A stretch of DNA of 64,000 nt. Source: Meloidogyne chitwoodi. Lineage: Eukaryota; Nematoda; Chromadorea; Rhabditida; Meloidogynidae. A program made the position numbers and the translations under genes. Below the pieces are notes generated by a model that made no database searches, had not been told where the DNA came from, and was given only the letters and a program-made list of their open reading frames with translations. The stretch lies in the NCBI GenBank assembly GCA_015183035.1, contig JACZZP010000015.1, positions 1,612,001 to 1,676,000 on the forward strand, read 5' to 3'. Each line of letters opens with the position of its first letter. Position 1 is the first letter of the stretch. Positions 12,338-23,850 of this stretch are shown here, in pieces.

Positions 12338-12611
12338 TAAGGTTGTAGAATCTCCGGAAATTTTCGGATCGGATCCTAACAAAAAAATATTTTTATAAAA
12401 ATTAATGAATTTACCATTTTTAAATATTTTTTTCTCTTGCCAAACATTATCTCTTTCTCTTACTTAACATATTTCTCATGCTCTCTTTTCATTACAAATA
12501 TTTTTTAAATTAAAAATAAAGTTTTTCCTTGTTGTTGCTAAAATATGCGTATTTAAAATTTTCGGTTCCGGATCCGGATATCCGGCAATTCTCTAGGATC
12601 CGACAACCTTA
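12338..12611. mobile_element. hAT-type MITE with perfect 8-bp target duplication
   Basis: Ends are TAAGGTTGT and ACAACCTTA, with longer imperfect inverted repeats rich in GGATCC/TCCGG. CATATGAC flanks both sides (12330-12337 and 12612-12619) as a perfect 8-bp duplication, the hAT signature. It sits 30 bp left of the duplicated block that carries the GHGKH gene at 12991. No coding capacity. Confidence 0.88.
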
Positions 12612-12905
12612 CATATGACTAAAGAAAAAGGCGAGGGAAGAGCGTACTTTTATTTGGAAAATTTGTTAACTTATTAATTTTAAATAAAAATTTTTGTACT
12701 TTTACTTTGATTTTTTTCGATGCTAACTCTGCTCTAAAGGTACATATGTTGATATATAGGAAATATATATAGGGGTGTAATTGATTTTTCAAGTTATGAG
12801 ATTAAAATTAGTCTAAATACTCAACTTTTGTTGAATTAGAGGTTTATTGGCACTACTTTTATAAGCTTAATTTCAAAAGAGAAAATAAAAAATACAAAAA
12901 TTAAG

Positions 12906-12913
12906 TATAAAAG
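12906..12913 (+). promoter_or_regulatory. TATA box (TATAAAAGCA) of the gene at 12991
   Basis: TATAAAAG followed by CAATAATTATAAC, 85 bp before the ATG, identical in the second copy at 17606-17613. The leader between box and ATG is conserved in both copies. Confidence 0.7.
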
Positions 12914-12990
12914 CAATAATTATAACAAAGAAATTATAAAACTTTTCTCAATTGCGTTGTTTTGGCTGCTCAATTTCAAACTATTTCAAA

Positions 12991-14593
12991 ATGTCTTCAA
13001 CTTCTTCGTTTTTGCGATTCGTAGCAATTCTGTTGGTCTTTGAAAGTGTTCATTGTGACAACTATGTTGGACATGGCAAACATGTATTTGATGGCGTTAA
13101 AATTACAAGGTTAAATAACAACACAGTGATTGCCGAAAATAAGGAGGACATTGAACGATACAAGGGATTGAAGGACTCTTGTGATGTTGAAATGGACAAT
13201 GTTGGAAATATGTAAGTATATAATTAATAATTAATTTAATATATTATTTATTTTAAATAGAATACTTTGGTATAAGAAGGATTCAAAAACAACGAAAAAT
13301 GGCTGTTCTGTTGATTTTGTTACAAAGAAAGAAGGTCAAATATTATTGGAATTTGGAATCCAGAACAGTGGAGGTTTAACAGTAGATAACTTTGGTCCAA
13401 ATCTTCCATTCATTGATAATATGTAAATGAATGATTTTCTTTATTTAATAAATTTTTATTATTTAAGGTTATCGTTTGCTTTCAGCCTAAAAGATGAAGA
13501 ATTTAAGAAATTAAAGAATGGACTTAAAATAAACGAAAAGAGTGAATGTGGTTTATGCTTGGGCGATAAATGCTTCAAAAATTCTATTTTCTACTTAATC
13601 GGATGGAAAGGATGGGAAAACTTTCCCGGATCAAAATATACTTTTATTTACAATTTGTGTGCAGGTAAAAAAATAATTTTTTGATGAATCTAATTTAAAT
13701 TTAGGTGGTGAGAAATTTGATTCCAAAAATCAAGGAGTGAATAAAAGTAATAAAAATCTTCTCGAAGCATCCTTCAAGCTTTTTATCGATGGAGAAAAGT
13801 TTCGTTTCGAATCAAAGAATAATCCTGCACTTGATAAGCCTTCTTGTTACGAAAATTTTCATAATCCAGAAAAGTGGAATATTGAGGACAAGAAGTATAG
13901 TAATGATAAAAACTTCAACAGCCTTTTTACTTTTCACATTCTGCCAATTAAAGTTATGCGAGATAAAGCAATCCAAAACGACGACAATATGTTCATCAAA
14001 TTTGTAATTTAATATCATTTAAATTTTAATCTTTAATTTAAAGGATAAAGATCAATTCCTACTTCTCGTTCCTCCAAAGGCTGAAAGTACTACTAAAACT
14101 ACATCAAAAATTAAAATCAATTCAAGTGATTCTACTTCAAAAACTCAAAGCTGTTCAACTGAGAATGTCAAATTTTCCTCTTCTAAAACTATTACAAAAT
14201 CAGAAACGGAGACTACAGAGAAACCAGAAATTACTGAAAAACCAGAGATAGAGGTTTTTGGAATTGGGATCAGTATTGTAATCATTGTTGGAGTTGTAAT
14301 TATTTGTTTCATTATAATATTGTAAGTTATATAAATAATAACATTATTAATTTAATTTATAAATTTACAGGTTATTCATTTTCATCCTAATTTGTGTAAA
14401 TAGAGGCAAAGATGAAGAAGAAGAAAGTGAGCTAACAATAAGTGAATCAAAAACTGCTAAAAGTAGTGTTATTCAACCAAAAAAGATTGTTACCAATAAA
14501 AAACCAATTTCAAAGCCAATCAAAACTACTAAACCAAAACCATCTATTATTGCTGAAAAGAAAGTTAAACGTCCTTCTAAATGTAAGATTTAA
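12991..14593 (+). CDS. GHGKH-family type I membrane protein, copy 1
   Basis: Exons 12991-13211, 13261-13422, 13468-13664, 13705-14003, 14044-14321, 14371-14593; 459 aa with consistent phases. Signal peptide (residues 1-22, ending VHC), VGHGKH block, then an ectodomain with scattered cysteines. Conserved pieces include ILWYKKDSKT, LSFAFSL, FTFHILP and MFIKF. Exon 5 has a Thr/Ser/Lys stalk (TTKTTSKIK) and a membrane helix (VFGIGISIVIIVGVVIICF). The tail is Lys/Pro-rich and ends CKI. An acidic reading frame that would extend the tail (14625-14696, DTTEEEDEED) follows a possible donor but is out of phase, so the tail may be truncated relative to the sister gene. I do not recognise the family; surface or secreted host-interaction role is a guess from context. 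Confidence 0.85.
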
Positions 14594-14699
14594 AAAATAA
14601 TAAATAAATAAATTTAAAATTAAGGATACAACTGAAGAAGAGGATGAAGAAGACCTAAAGAAAAATAATAAACAAAATAATTATTTTGATGTATAAAGA

Positions 14700-15659
14700 A
14701 CCTAAAACATGGTAAATGTGAGGAGATTAAATATATAATTATTTTAATATATAGGTATAATCTAAATTTATTTTTAAATATATTATTATGTGTTAAGTAA
14801 ATTTATTATTTAATTGTAAAATGTCTGTATAAATGTGTATGTATAAATTATTAAAAATTAAAAAAGAAAGTTTTTATTTAGCTTTGTATATTTTTAATTA
14901 AAAAAAAATAAAATTTATTTAAGTCAGTCCTAATATATTATACACAAACATTCAGTTCTGTAAATTAGAATTTATTAAATAATAAGCAAAAAATAATAAT
15001 GATATAATTCTTTGATTATTTGTTTTAATTAAAATTTTTTGTTCGCTTTTGCAATAAAATTTGAAGTTATAATTTATTTTTTGTTAAATAATTTTTGAAA
15101 AAATATGAATGATTTTGTAAAGAAAAATTAAAAATATAAAAAAAATATTTTAATAAATTTAAAAGAGAATTATTTTAATAAAAATTCTTAAAAGAAAATA
15201 TTAAAAAAGGAAAATATATTTTTTAAATAAAAAATAGTAGGAGGTCAATTTTATTATAATCTTCTTTAACAAAAATTGTTTTAAATATAAATCATTAAAG
15301 AAAATAATTTTAGTTAATAAATAAAAAATATTTAAAAAATAATATTTAAAAAATAAATTTTTAATTAAAAAAACAAGAAGGGTCCATTGCGACCAAAAAG
15401 TCTAAAAATTTCCTCCTTAAATATAATATTTTTTTCCAATAAAAGATATTTTAAAATATAAAGTGAAATGAAAGGATTATTATTATGGAAGCATAAAACA
15501 ACAATCTTGCTAAAATATCATCAAATTTTACAATGAATAATTCAATTTTTTGAAGTAATTTATTTAGGTGTGTTTTATAGGGAATCTCAGAAATAATTTT
15601 TAATAAAATAATTAAATTTTAATTTTTTTATTTAAATTTTACTAATATAATATAGGTAT
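14700..15659. other. 3' flank and spacer, no gene seen
   Basis: The first 550 bp belong to the duplicated block (AATAAA-rich 3' flank). The rest is featureless AT-rich DNA up to the MITE at 15668. Confidence 0.6.
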
Positions 15660-15667
15660 GTATATAG

Positions 15668-15893
15668 CAGGGATGGGCAGCTTTCGTAGTTCGTCTTTCG
15701 TATTTTTGGACGAAATACGAAATTTTTGAAATTAAGAATTTTTTAAAATTTTGAAATAAAAAAAATTTTTTGGGGTAATTTCGTATTTCGTAATTTCTTT
15801 ACTTTCGTAATTTCGTATTATTTCGTGTTTTTGAGCCATTTTTATTTCGTATTTCGTCTTTCGTTTTTTATTTTCAGATTTTGCCCATCCCTG
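15668..15893. mobile_element. hAT-type MITE (CAGGGATGGGCA ends, perfect 8-bp duplication)
   Basis: Inverted termini CAGGGATGGGCA and TGCCCATCCCTG, flanked on both sides by GTATATAG (15660-15667 and 15894-15901). The interior is made of TTTCGTATTTCGT-like words in both orientations. A related right end (TTGCCCATCCCTGGTGTATAG) occurs near 62346-62366. No coding capacity. Confidence 0.9.
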
Positions 15894-16779
15894 GTATATA
15901 GTAATATCTACAAAATAAAACATTTGAGAAAAAATATAATTTTTAATGAGAAAAAATATTATTTTTGCGGAGAAAATTTGCGGACTTTTTGGTAGCATAA
16001 CAGGAAATAATCAAAATAAAATATTATTTATACATATAAATTCTGGTTTAGGCTTGGATTTAAGATAAAATTTTAACTAAAAAAATTAAATAAAAAAGAT
16101 TAGAAATAAAATTTATGTAAAAGAAATAACCTTTACTTGAGATTACTTTTATTTGTATTGGAATAATTGAAAATTTTGTGTATAAAAAATAAAATTTAAA
16201 AAATTGAGAGAACAAAAAAAGTTGAAGGATTAATTTAAAATTAAAATATTTATAAATCAGATATATAACTTAATAATTATTAAATCTATCATTTATTTAG
16301 AGTAAGTGGTGGACCATTTATTATTTTGTGAAGTTACCCTAAAGTTAGGGTTCGCATTCGTATTTTAAATGAAAGTACAGTATGTTAAAATGACCAGTGT
16401 ACTTTGGAAACTGAAAATGTACTTTAATCAAAGTACGTACTTTAAAATTGACATTTTTAGTAAAAATTTTAATTTTTGCGAAATTAATGAAAATTAGACA
16501 GGCAAAATGTAAATATTTCTATTTTCTCTACTATTTAACTTATATTTCATACATAAAAATATGTAAAAATGCCTTTTTGTCCAGTTTAATTTCTTAATTT
16601 CTTATTTTTAAAACTAAAATTAAAATTTAAAAATTTCTTATGGGCAATAAAATAGTTATTTTTTGGCAACTAGAGTGAGTTCAAATTCAAAAATTTTCGC
16701 CTGCGGCGCTGAAAATGCCCTGAACTTTTTAAAATTACCATCCGAAAAATCAAACTATCAACTGGATATATCGGTCTCG

Positions 16780-17278
16780 GTAATACTGCAGTTTATATGC
16801 GACATTTTTTCTTAATTTTTTTCTCTCTTTTCCCCTGAGGCAGTCAGCAAAGCGCGTTTTTAATCTTTAGTTGTGTATAAATTACTGATAGGAAAATTTA
16901 TTTACTCAGATATTAGTCAAAAAATATGGAACAACTTAAAAATTTCACAATTCTTGATCTTTATGAAAAACTTAAATTGAGTGACAATTCTTCCTATAAA
17001 CGTAAATTTCGACATCAATCTGGTAATACCTCTGAAACCTATCATTCTTATTTCCCAGAATTTCTATGGCGTAAACGTTTTGGTGATATTTCATATGTAT
17101 TTTATAAATTTTTGGAATCATGTCTCAATTTTTTATCCTTGCGAACGTTCTGAATAAAAATTAATCTTTGGACATTGATTGTTTACTAAAGATTATAAAA
17201 TTTCTTTGCTGACTGCCTCAGGGAAAAAAGAGAAAGAAAAAAATTAAGAAAAATGTCGCATATAAACTGCAGTATTAC
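16780..17278. mobile_element. Inverted-repeat element with about 75-bp arms
   Basis: Left arm 16780-16856 (GTAATACTGCAGTTTATATG ... CCCTGAGGCAGTCAGCAAAG) is repeated inverted at 17204-17278. The arms are nearly identical apart from small length changes in a T/C run. I could not define a target duplication. The loop holds the small frame at 16926. Type unassigned. Confidence 0.8.
16926..17153 (+). CDS. Small hypothetical ORF inside the inverted-repeat element
   Basis: ATG-initiated 75-codon frame beginning MEQLKNFTILDLYEKLKLSD, mixed hydrophilic composition with Lys/Arg and aromatic residues and no signal peptide. It has better amino-acid balance than the A/T noise frames around it. It lies entirely within the loop of the element, so it could be a captured or relict fragment. 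I recognise no family. Confidence 0.3.
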   Translation: MEQLKNFTILDLYEKLKLSDNSSYKRKFRHQSGNTSETYHSYFPEFLWRKRFGDISYVFYKFLESCLNFLSLRTF

Positions 17279-17605
17279 TTCTGTCTCTAAAAATTTCGAA
17301 ACCGTTAAACGAGGAAAAAATATAGATTTGAGTAAGAATAAAGATTTTTAAAATAAAATCTGAAGCGTACTTTTATTTGGAAAATTTGTTACCTTATTTA
17401 ATTTTAAATAAAATTTTTTGTACTTTTACTTTGATTTTTTTATACAACTTTGCTCTAAAGGTGTGTTGATATATAGGAAATAGATTTTTCAAGTTATGAG
17501 ATTAAAATTAGTCTACATACTCAACTTTGTGTTGAATTAGAGGTTTATTGGCACTTTTTTATAAGCTTAATTTCAAAAGAGAAAATCAAAAATACAAAAA
17601 TTAAG

Positions 17606-17613
17606 TATAAAAG
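17606..17613 (+). promoter_or_regulatory. TATA box (TATAAAAGCA) of the gene at 17691
   Basis: Same box, same leader and the same 85-bp distance to the ATG as copy 1. Confidence 0.7.
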
Positions 17614-17690
17614 CAATAATTATAACAAAGAAATTATAAAACTTTTCTCAATTGCGTTGTTTTGGCTGCTCAATTTCAAACTATTTCAAA

Positions 17691-19492
17691 ATGTCTTCAA
17701 CTTCTTCGTTTTTGCGATTCGTAGCAATTCTGTTGGTCTTTGAAAGTGTTCATTGTGACAACTATGTTGGACATGGCAAACATGTATTGGATGGCGAGGA
17801 TATTACAGAGTTAAAAGTCAACACAGTGATTGCTGAAAAGAAGGAGGACATTGAACGATACAAGGGATTGAAGGACTCTTGTGATGTTGAAATGGACAAT
17901 GTTGGAAATGTGTAAAAATATAATTAATAAATAATTTAAAATATTATTTTTTTAACAGAATACTTTGGTATAAAAAGGATTCAAAAACAAAGAGTGATGG
18001 CTGTTCTGTGGATTTTGTTACAAAGAAAAAAGGTGAAATCTCATTGCAATTTGGAATTCAGGACAAAATCAGTTTGGCTAAATGCCTTGGAGAATGGGAA
18101 GAGAATATGCCCATAGATAATATGTAATTGAATTTTCTTTTTTTAATAAGATTTTTATTATTTAAGGTTATCGTTTGCTTTCAGCCTCAACAATGATGAA
18201 TGGGATGAAATTAAGGATGGACCTAAAAATGGTAATGACAATGACTGCGGTAATGACGGGAAGAAACAATGCAAAATTGAAGAAGGCGATTGTTTGAAGT
18301 CGACTGCCTTTTACTCTATCGGATGGTCGAAAAAAAAGTCTGAATATATATGTGCATTAACACCAGGTAAATGAATTAATGATCATTGTTTTTTTAACTT
18401 TCAATTTAGTTGGTGAAGTTAAATATGTTTTGGCAAAAATGAAAGAAGATAAAAAAGACAAAAATGCATTGTCAGAGCTTTTGATCGAAGGAGAGACGTT
18501 TCGTTTAGAAGGAAAGGGAACACTATTTAATACTCTCACATATTGTTACAAGAATCTTCAAAAACCAGAAGAGTGGGAAATTAAGGACGAGAAGTATAAA
18601 GAAACAAAATTTAAATACCTTTTCACTTTTCACATTATGCCAGTTGAGGCTATGCTAAAAAGTATGAGGGAAATTTTTCTAAAATGCAAGAGTGATTATA
18701 CAAAAGTAAAATGTAAAAGTAATCCATCAATGCAAAAATGTGACGAAATGTTCATCAAATTTGTAATTTATAATTATATTTTTTCAATTTTAAATTTTTG
18801 TTTAAGGATAAAGATTACTTCAAACTTCTCGTTCCTGAGACCAAAAGTACCACAAACTATATAACTACTAAAACTACATCAAAAATTAAAAGCAATTCTA
18901 CTTCAAAAACTCAAAGCGGTTCAACTGAAAATGTCAAATTTTCCTCTTCTAAAACTATTACAAAATCAGAAACGGAGACTACAGAGAAACCAGAAATTAC
19001 TGATGAATCAGAGGAGAAAAAGGTTTTTGGAATTGAGATCAGTATTGTAATCATTGTTGGAGTTGTAATTATTTGTTGCATTATAACGTATGTTTTGTAA
19101 AAATAAAGCAAATAATCTATAAAGTTTATAGGGTTTTCTGCATTGGCATTCTAATTTGTGTGAAGAAAGGTAAGAACAAAGAAGAAATGAAGCAAAGTAA
19201 AGCAAAACCTAGTGAAAGTGTTGTTCAAACAAAAAGTATTGTCACTAAACCAATATCAAAGCCAACTCCTAAGCCAAGTTCTACTCCCAAACCAAGAATT
19301 GCTAAAAAATCAGGTGAAGCTATTAGTGCTGAAAAGAAAAATAAACTTCCTGCTGACAAAAAAGAAGATAATAAGAAGAAAGATAAAAAATTAAAAGAAG
19401 AAGAGGATGACGATGATGACAATACGGTAGACGATTATACTAAGACAAACGAAACACTGATATTCTCATTTAAGGAGCCACCTAAAAAATGA
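17691..19492 (+). CDS. GHGKH-family type I membrane protein, copy 2
   Basis: Exons 17691-17911, 17959-18123, 18167-18366, 18410-18762, 18807-19096, 19132-19492; 529 aa, all phases consistent and the same as copy 1. The first 30 residues (MSSTSSFLRFVAILLVFESVHCDNYVGHGKH) are unchanged, while exons 2-4 differ strongly and carry added cysteines (for example CxxDxxxxC near NDGKKQC, and CKSNPSMQKC). Exon 5 repeats the TTKTTSKIK stalk and membrane helix. The cytoplasmic tail is longer than in copy 1: Lys/Pro-rich (SKPTPKPSS), then Glu/Asp-rich (EEEDDDDDN), ending EPPKK. Function unknown. Uneven divergence (conserved ends, variable middle) suggests selection for ectodomain change or gene conversion of the ends. 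Confidence 0.87.
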
Positions 19493-20055
19493 AGAAGAAA
19501 AGAAGGAGATGATAGGATAATATATATATGTAGGTATAATATAAAGTTATTGTTAAATATATGTATAGATAGGTATTATATAAAATAATTGTTAAATATA
19601 TTTGTTGTAATGTAATATAAGTAGGTTTATTGTTGTATTTTATCATAAAAATGTTTGTTTAAATATATGTAAATTATATTGTTAATAAAATGTAAAAATG
19701 TTTTTTAAGAAGGTTTTGATTTAGCTTTGTAAATTCTTTTATAATTAAAAATAAAAGAATTTTTATTGCGTTAAGCTCTGATACATACACAAATGTTCAA
19801 TTATATAGGTATTTAGAATGTAATAAATAAATTTCAATAGGTAAAAACAAAAAATAAAAATATTTAATATAATTCTTTCACTACATAAATGAATTAAAAA
19901 ATGTGATTGTGTTTGTTAAGAAAAATTAAAAATAAATAACAAATTATTTTTTAATAAATAAAATTTAAAAGAGAATGCTTTTAATAAAAATTCTTAAAAG
20001 AAAATATTGAAAAGAAAAATATATGTTTTAAGCAAAAAATAGTAGGGGTCATGAA

Positions 20056-20689
20056 ATTGAAATAAAATTTATTGTTATGAAAAAGCATTGAAAGAATAAA
20101 ATGCAAAGTAAGCTTTGACAAAAATTTTTATTTAATAAATTTAAAAATAAAATTAAAGAAGTGTTTTTAATTTATTAAAGCAAAAAGATTAATATTATAT
20201 GTATATTTTAAAACTTGATTTAACTAAATTAATTCATTAAATAACAATTCTAATGTTGTAAAATAAAACTTGTTTCAAGTTTTATTAAAATATTACAAAC
20301 TTAAGTTTTATGTTTATACAAACTTAAAAACATATTTCAAGTTTACAAAAAGCTGATTTTAATTAAAAGTTTGTAATTGTTTAATATACATTACAGTAAT
20401 AAAATGTATTTTTTGCTTTCCTATATTGCGGACAAAAATAGAGGTTGATCTTAAGACTATTTTATAATTTGTTTCAATTTTATTTTGTACATAATTTATA
20501 AAATAGTTTCAGGTTTTATTATTAAAAAATTCTAAACGTAAAAAAATTGTTACAAAATTAAACTTTTTCACATTGATTTTAACAAGTATAAAATAAAGAG
20601 CAAAAAATATAATTTAAAATAATAAAAAACAAATTAATTATAACAGAGATAAGAGAGGCAAAGTTGAAAAAAATTTTAAATAAAAAAAC
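20056..20689. other. AT-rich spacer with AAACTTG/TTCAAGTTT words
   Basis: No gene. 20210-20530 is a cluster of AACTTGTTTCAAGTTT-like words similar to those at 656-765 and 9625-9800. Confidence 0.6.
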
Positions 20690-21965
20690 GGTGCGACGAC
20701 ATTTGCGCCGTTGACATTTGCGCCGCGACACTTGCGCTGCGACTTATGCGCCGACGACATTTGCGGCGACGACTTTTGCGCCGACGACTTTTGCGCCGGA
20801 AATATTTTAAAACGCGACATTTGCGCCGCCTTTAAATTTAAAAAAAAAGTAATATGTATTTATTAAAGGATTAAAAAATTATTAAAAAATTAAACTAAAA
20901 TGTATCAACTAAATAAATCCGATTAAGATTCTAAATATTCATTCTTTTAAATATTTGGCTATTGTATGTTATAGCGGACTTTTTCTTTCTGTACCGATCC
21001 GGATGAGTGAGGTGTCATTCGAAAGCTCTTGCAAAACTTAGTCGAACTAGACATGGGGGAAGTTGATCCGACGTCTATAAGCCGAGTTACAGGTCCCCGA
21101 ATATTGAAAAATTATAGGGGGGACCAAGCTCTACTAAGTGATTACTGCGGCTGCACTTTAATTATTTTCACTGATGTGAATTAATTATGTAATTTGCGCC
21201 GTAGAATAACGCATGTACCAAAAGCCAACGAGAGATGGGCTCTCAAATGAAGAAGTCATAAAACACTCCCAATTGGTCCAAGTTTGGCGTGTTTCTAGCA
21301 AACTTCGATCCTTCATAGCTTTGTTCAAAATCGTTCAATCAAAACGATTTTGGTCTCATTCGATAGGTCTCGAAGAGTTCTTTCGAATGAGCTATATACT
21401 CATATTCGAATTTTTCACCCCAAAAATGAGCTTACTCCCCCTATGATTTTTCAATTTTCGGGGACCTGTAACTCGGCTCTTAGACGTCGGATCAACTTCC
21501 CCCATGTCTGCAAGAGCTTTCGAATGACACCTCACTCATCCGGATCGGTACAGAAAGAAAAAGTCTCTATAACATACAATATTCAAATATTTAACTGCAC
21601 AAATATAGCTGCAGTCTTTTTTCATTCATTAGAGCATAAAAAAGGAATTGATATTTGGGTTGATTATTTGCTAATTAATATTTCAAACCTGTTAGGCTGT
21701 TGAAAATTTTAATAATATCATTTAAATAAATGATTAAATTTAATTTTAAAATCATTTTAGACTTAATTCTTTTTAAAATTTAATTTTTTAAATCTTTAAT
21801 ATTACTTTACTTTTTTAATTTAAAGGCGGCGCAAATGTCGCGTTTTAAAATATTTCCGGCGCAAAAGTCGTCGGCGCAAAAGTCGTCGCCGCAAATGTCG
21901 TCGGCGCATAAGTCGCAGCGCAAGTGTCGCGGCGCAAATGTCAACGGCGCAAATGTCCTGCAACC
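20690..21965. mobile_element. Foldback element, 1.28 kb, with GC-rich subrepeat termini
   Basis: Left terminus 20690-20850 and right terminus 21815-21965 are long inverted repeats made of CGACATTTGCGCCG-type subrepeats. Just inside, 20960-21160 pairs with about 21430-21600 (CCGATCCGGATGAGTGAGG; GTCATTCGAAAGCTCTTGCA), so almost the whole element folds back. AAAAAAAC borders both sides (20682-20689, 21966-21973) as a possible 8-bp duplication, though low in complexity. Central sequence 21225-21320 is shared with the elements at 23851 and 50485. Open frames inside are by-products. Confidence 0.85.
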
Positions 21966-21973
21966 AAAAAAAC

Positions 21974-23850
21974 AATATTAGTATTAAGAGAACTTAAATT
22001 ATAAAGTAAAAAAGGAGAAGAGATTAAATATTATATTCTCAATTTTCTTTTTTATTATTTTTTTTTATTAAACTACACATTTTAAGATTAAAAAAAAGAA
22101 ATGTTTTTTAATTGTAATCTTTAATAAAATTTTTTAACTAAATATTAATATCAATTCATTTAATAAAATATAAATGATGAAAAAAAATTGTAAAATTAAA
22201 TAAGTTAAAAAAGAGAGAAAAATTAAATAATTACTCATAAATTGGCTTCAATTTAAGGCAAAATAAAAAAAGATTAAAAATAAAATTTATCAAAAAGAAA
22301 AAATTTAGTCTTTGCTCGAAATTACTTTTTTATTGGAATAACTAAGAATTTGTTTGATAAATATAAAAAATAAAGGGATAATTAAAATTTAAAAAAATGG
22401 GGAGAACAAAATATGTTAAGGTTAATTTAAAATTAAAATATATTTAAAAATCGGATATTATAAATTAATTTTTAATTATTTGACAAAGGCGAGCAGGAGT
22501 GAGAGGTGCATTTTTAAAATTATATATTTTAAGTAGATGTTAAAATTAATAAATATATGCTTTAATTTGTTTTAATTTTTAAGAAAAAAAATGTTTAATT
22601 TTATAAATATTTATTTGTATAAATATTTTCTAGAAATTTTATTTTAAATATGAAAGGCAGAAAAAATAAAAAGAAGACTATTTAGAGAAGATTAAAAATA
22701 AAAAAGAATTATTTTTTAAATATTTTATTTATAGGACTATAAATAATAAAAATTTAAAAAAATCGATTCTATTAAAAATGTTAAATTAAATATTAAAAAA
22801 AAAAATCTTTTAATTCCAATTAGTGAGATTTTTTTAAAACAAATATGAATTTTTAAAAAGTCATGCCTAAAATTCATTGTGTGTTCCAATAATTTAAAAA
22901 AATGGAAAATATTTAATTTTCTCTGAATTAAAACCATTGGGCCATTAAAAAATAATAAAAATAAATTAATAAAATAATTTCATTAAAATAAAGCTAATAT
23001 TATTTAAAATTGACAAAACCTTTATTAACATTCACAAACACAAAAAAATTAAAAAAAAATTAGGGTTGACAGCTTCTCACAAATATTTAATAATATTGAT
23101 TTTATATATACATATTTATTACGTAAGTATTTATGTAGATAGAGAGTTCTTTTTAATATTTTTTTAGTTTTTATTTTAGCGTAAAAGAGAGAAGAGTGTA
23201 TGGGAAAAATGTCAGAGAAATGGGAAATTTTATTTAAGAATTTTTTTATATTTATTTATTTGAAATTGTTGAGGAAAAGCGTGTGTAATTCTGTTAAATA
23301 ATATTAAATAAATGAAAATATATTTTTTAAAGCTTGTACCGGCAGGCGGCAACCAAAGAAATGGCTTAACTGCTTTTTAAAATAAATGAAAATGCCAGGC
23401 CATTTTTAAGAGAAATATAAAACTAAAAGAAAAAAAATTATAGAAAAAGAATTAGTGCAATAATAACGAGAGAAGATTATATATATACCCTAAAGATCAA
23501 CTAAAAATTATTTAAAAATATAATGTTTTATAAAGTTGATCTTTTGGAATAAATGGAGAGAAAAGAATAAAGGAATGACGTTTTTAATCAATAACAAAAC
23601 AAAGTTGGACATTTTTCAAATTGCCAGTAAGACAAAAAATGAATTTTTGAAAATGGTATTGGCTGATTTTAAATTATTTTTTATTTTGTTTAAATATTTT
23701 TCTAAATTTAAGGAATATTTATTTATTTTGTGAGATATAATATAAGGGCAAAATAATCCAAAAATTTAATTAATGTTTTTTGAATTTTTATTCTTAATTA
23801 AATTATTTAATTTTAACAAAACCTTTAAATAGAATTTGAAGATAAAAAAC
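21974..23850. other. AT-rich intergenic DNA
   Basis: No gene found. One 11-bp inverted repeat (AAAGATCAACT / AGTTGATCTTT, 23492-23546) could form a hairpin; no function is implied. Short open frames have noise-like composition. Confidence 0.55.

Larger units (their letters stand above)
12641..15250. repeat. Tandem segmental duplication, copy 1
   Basis: Starts at AGCGTACTTTTATTTGG and ends near AATAGTAGGAGGTC. Promoter, exon 1, stalk and membrane exons and 3' flank align with 17364-20055. The middle exons have diverged. Both boundaries were read by eye. Confidence 0.85.
17364..20055. repeat. Tandem segmental duplication, copy 2
   Basis: Direct copy of 12641-15250, separated by about 2.1 kb of spacer that has gained a MITE and an inverted-repeat element. 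The upstream region and exon 1 are nearly identical to copy 1. Extra bases lie mainly in exons 4 and 6 of the gene. Confidence 0.85.

Noticed and set aside
20638..21703. Open frames in the foldback element at 20690
   Set aside because: They run through inverted subrepeats and end without any transposase motif.
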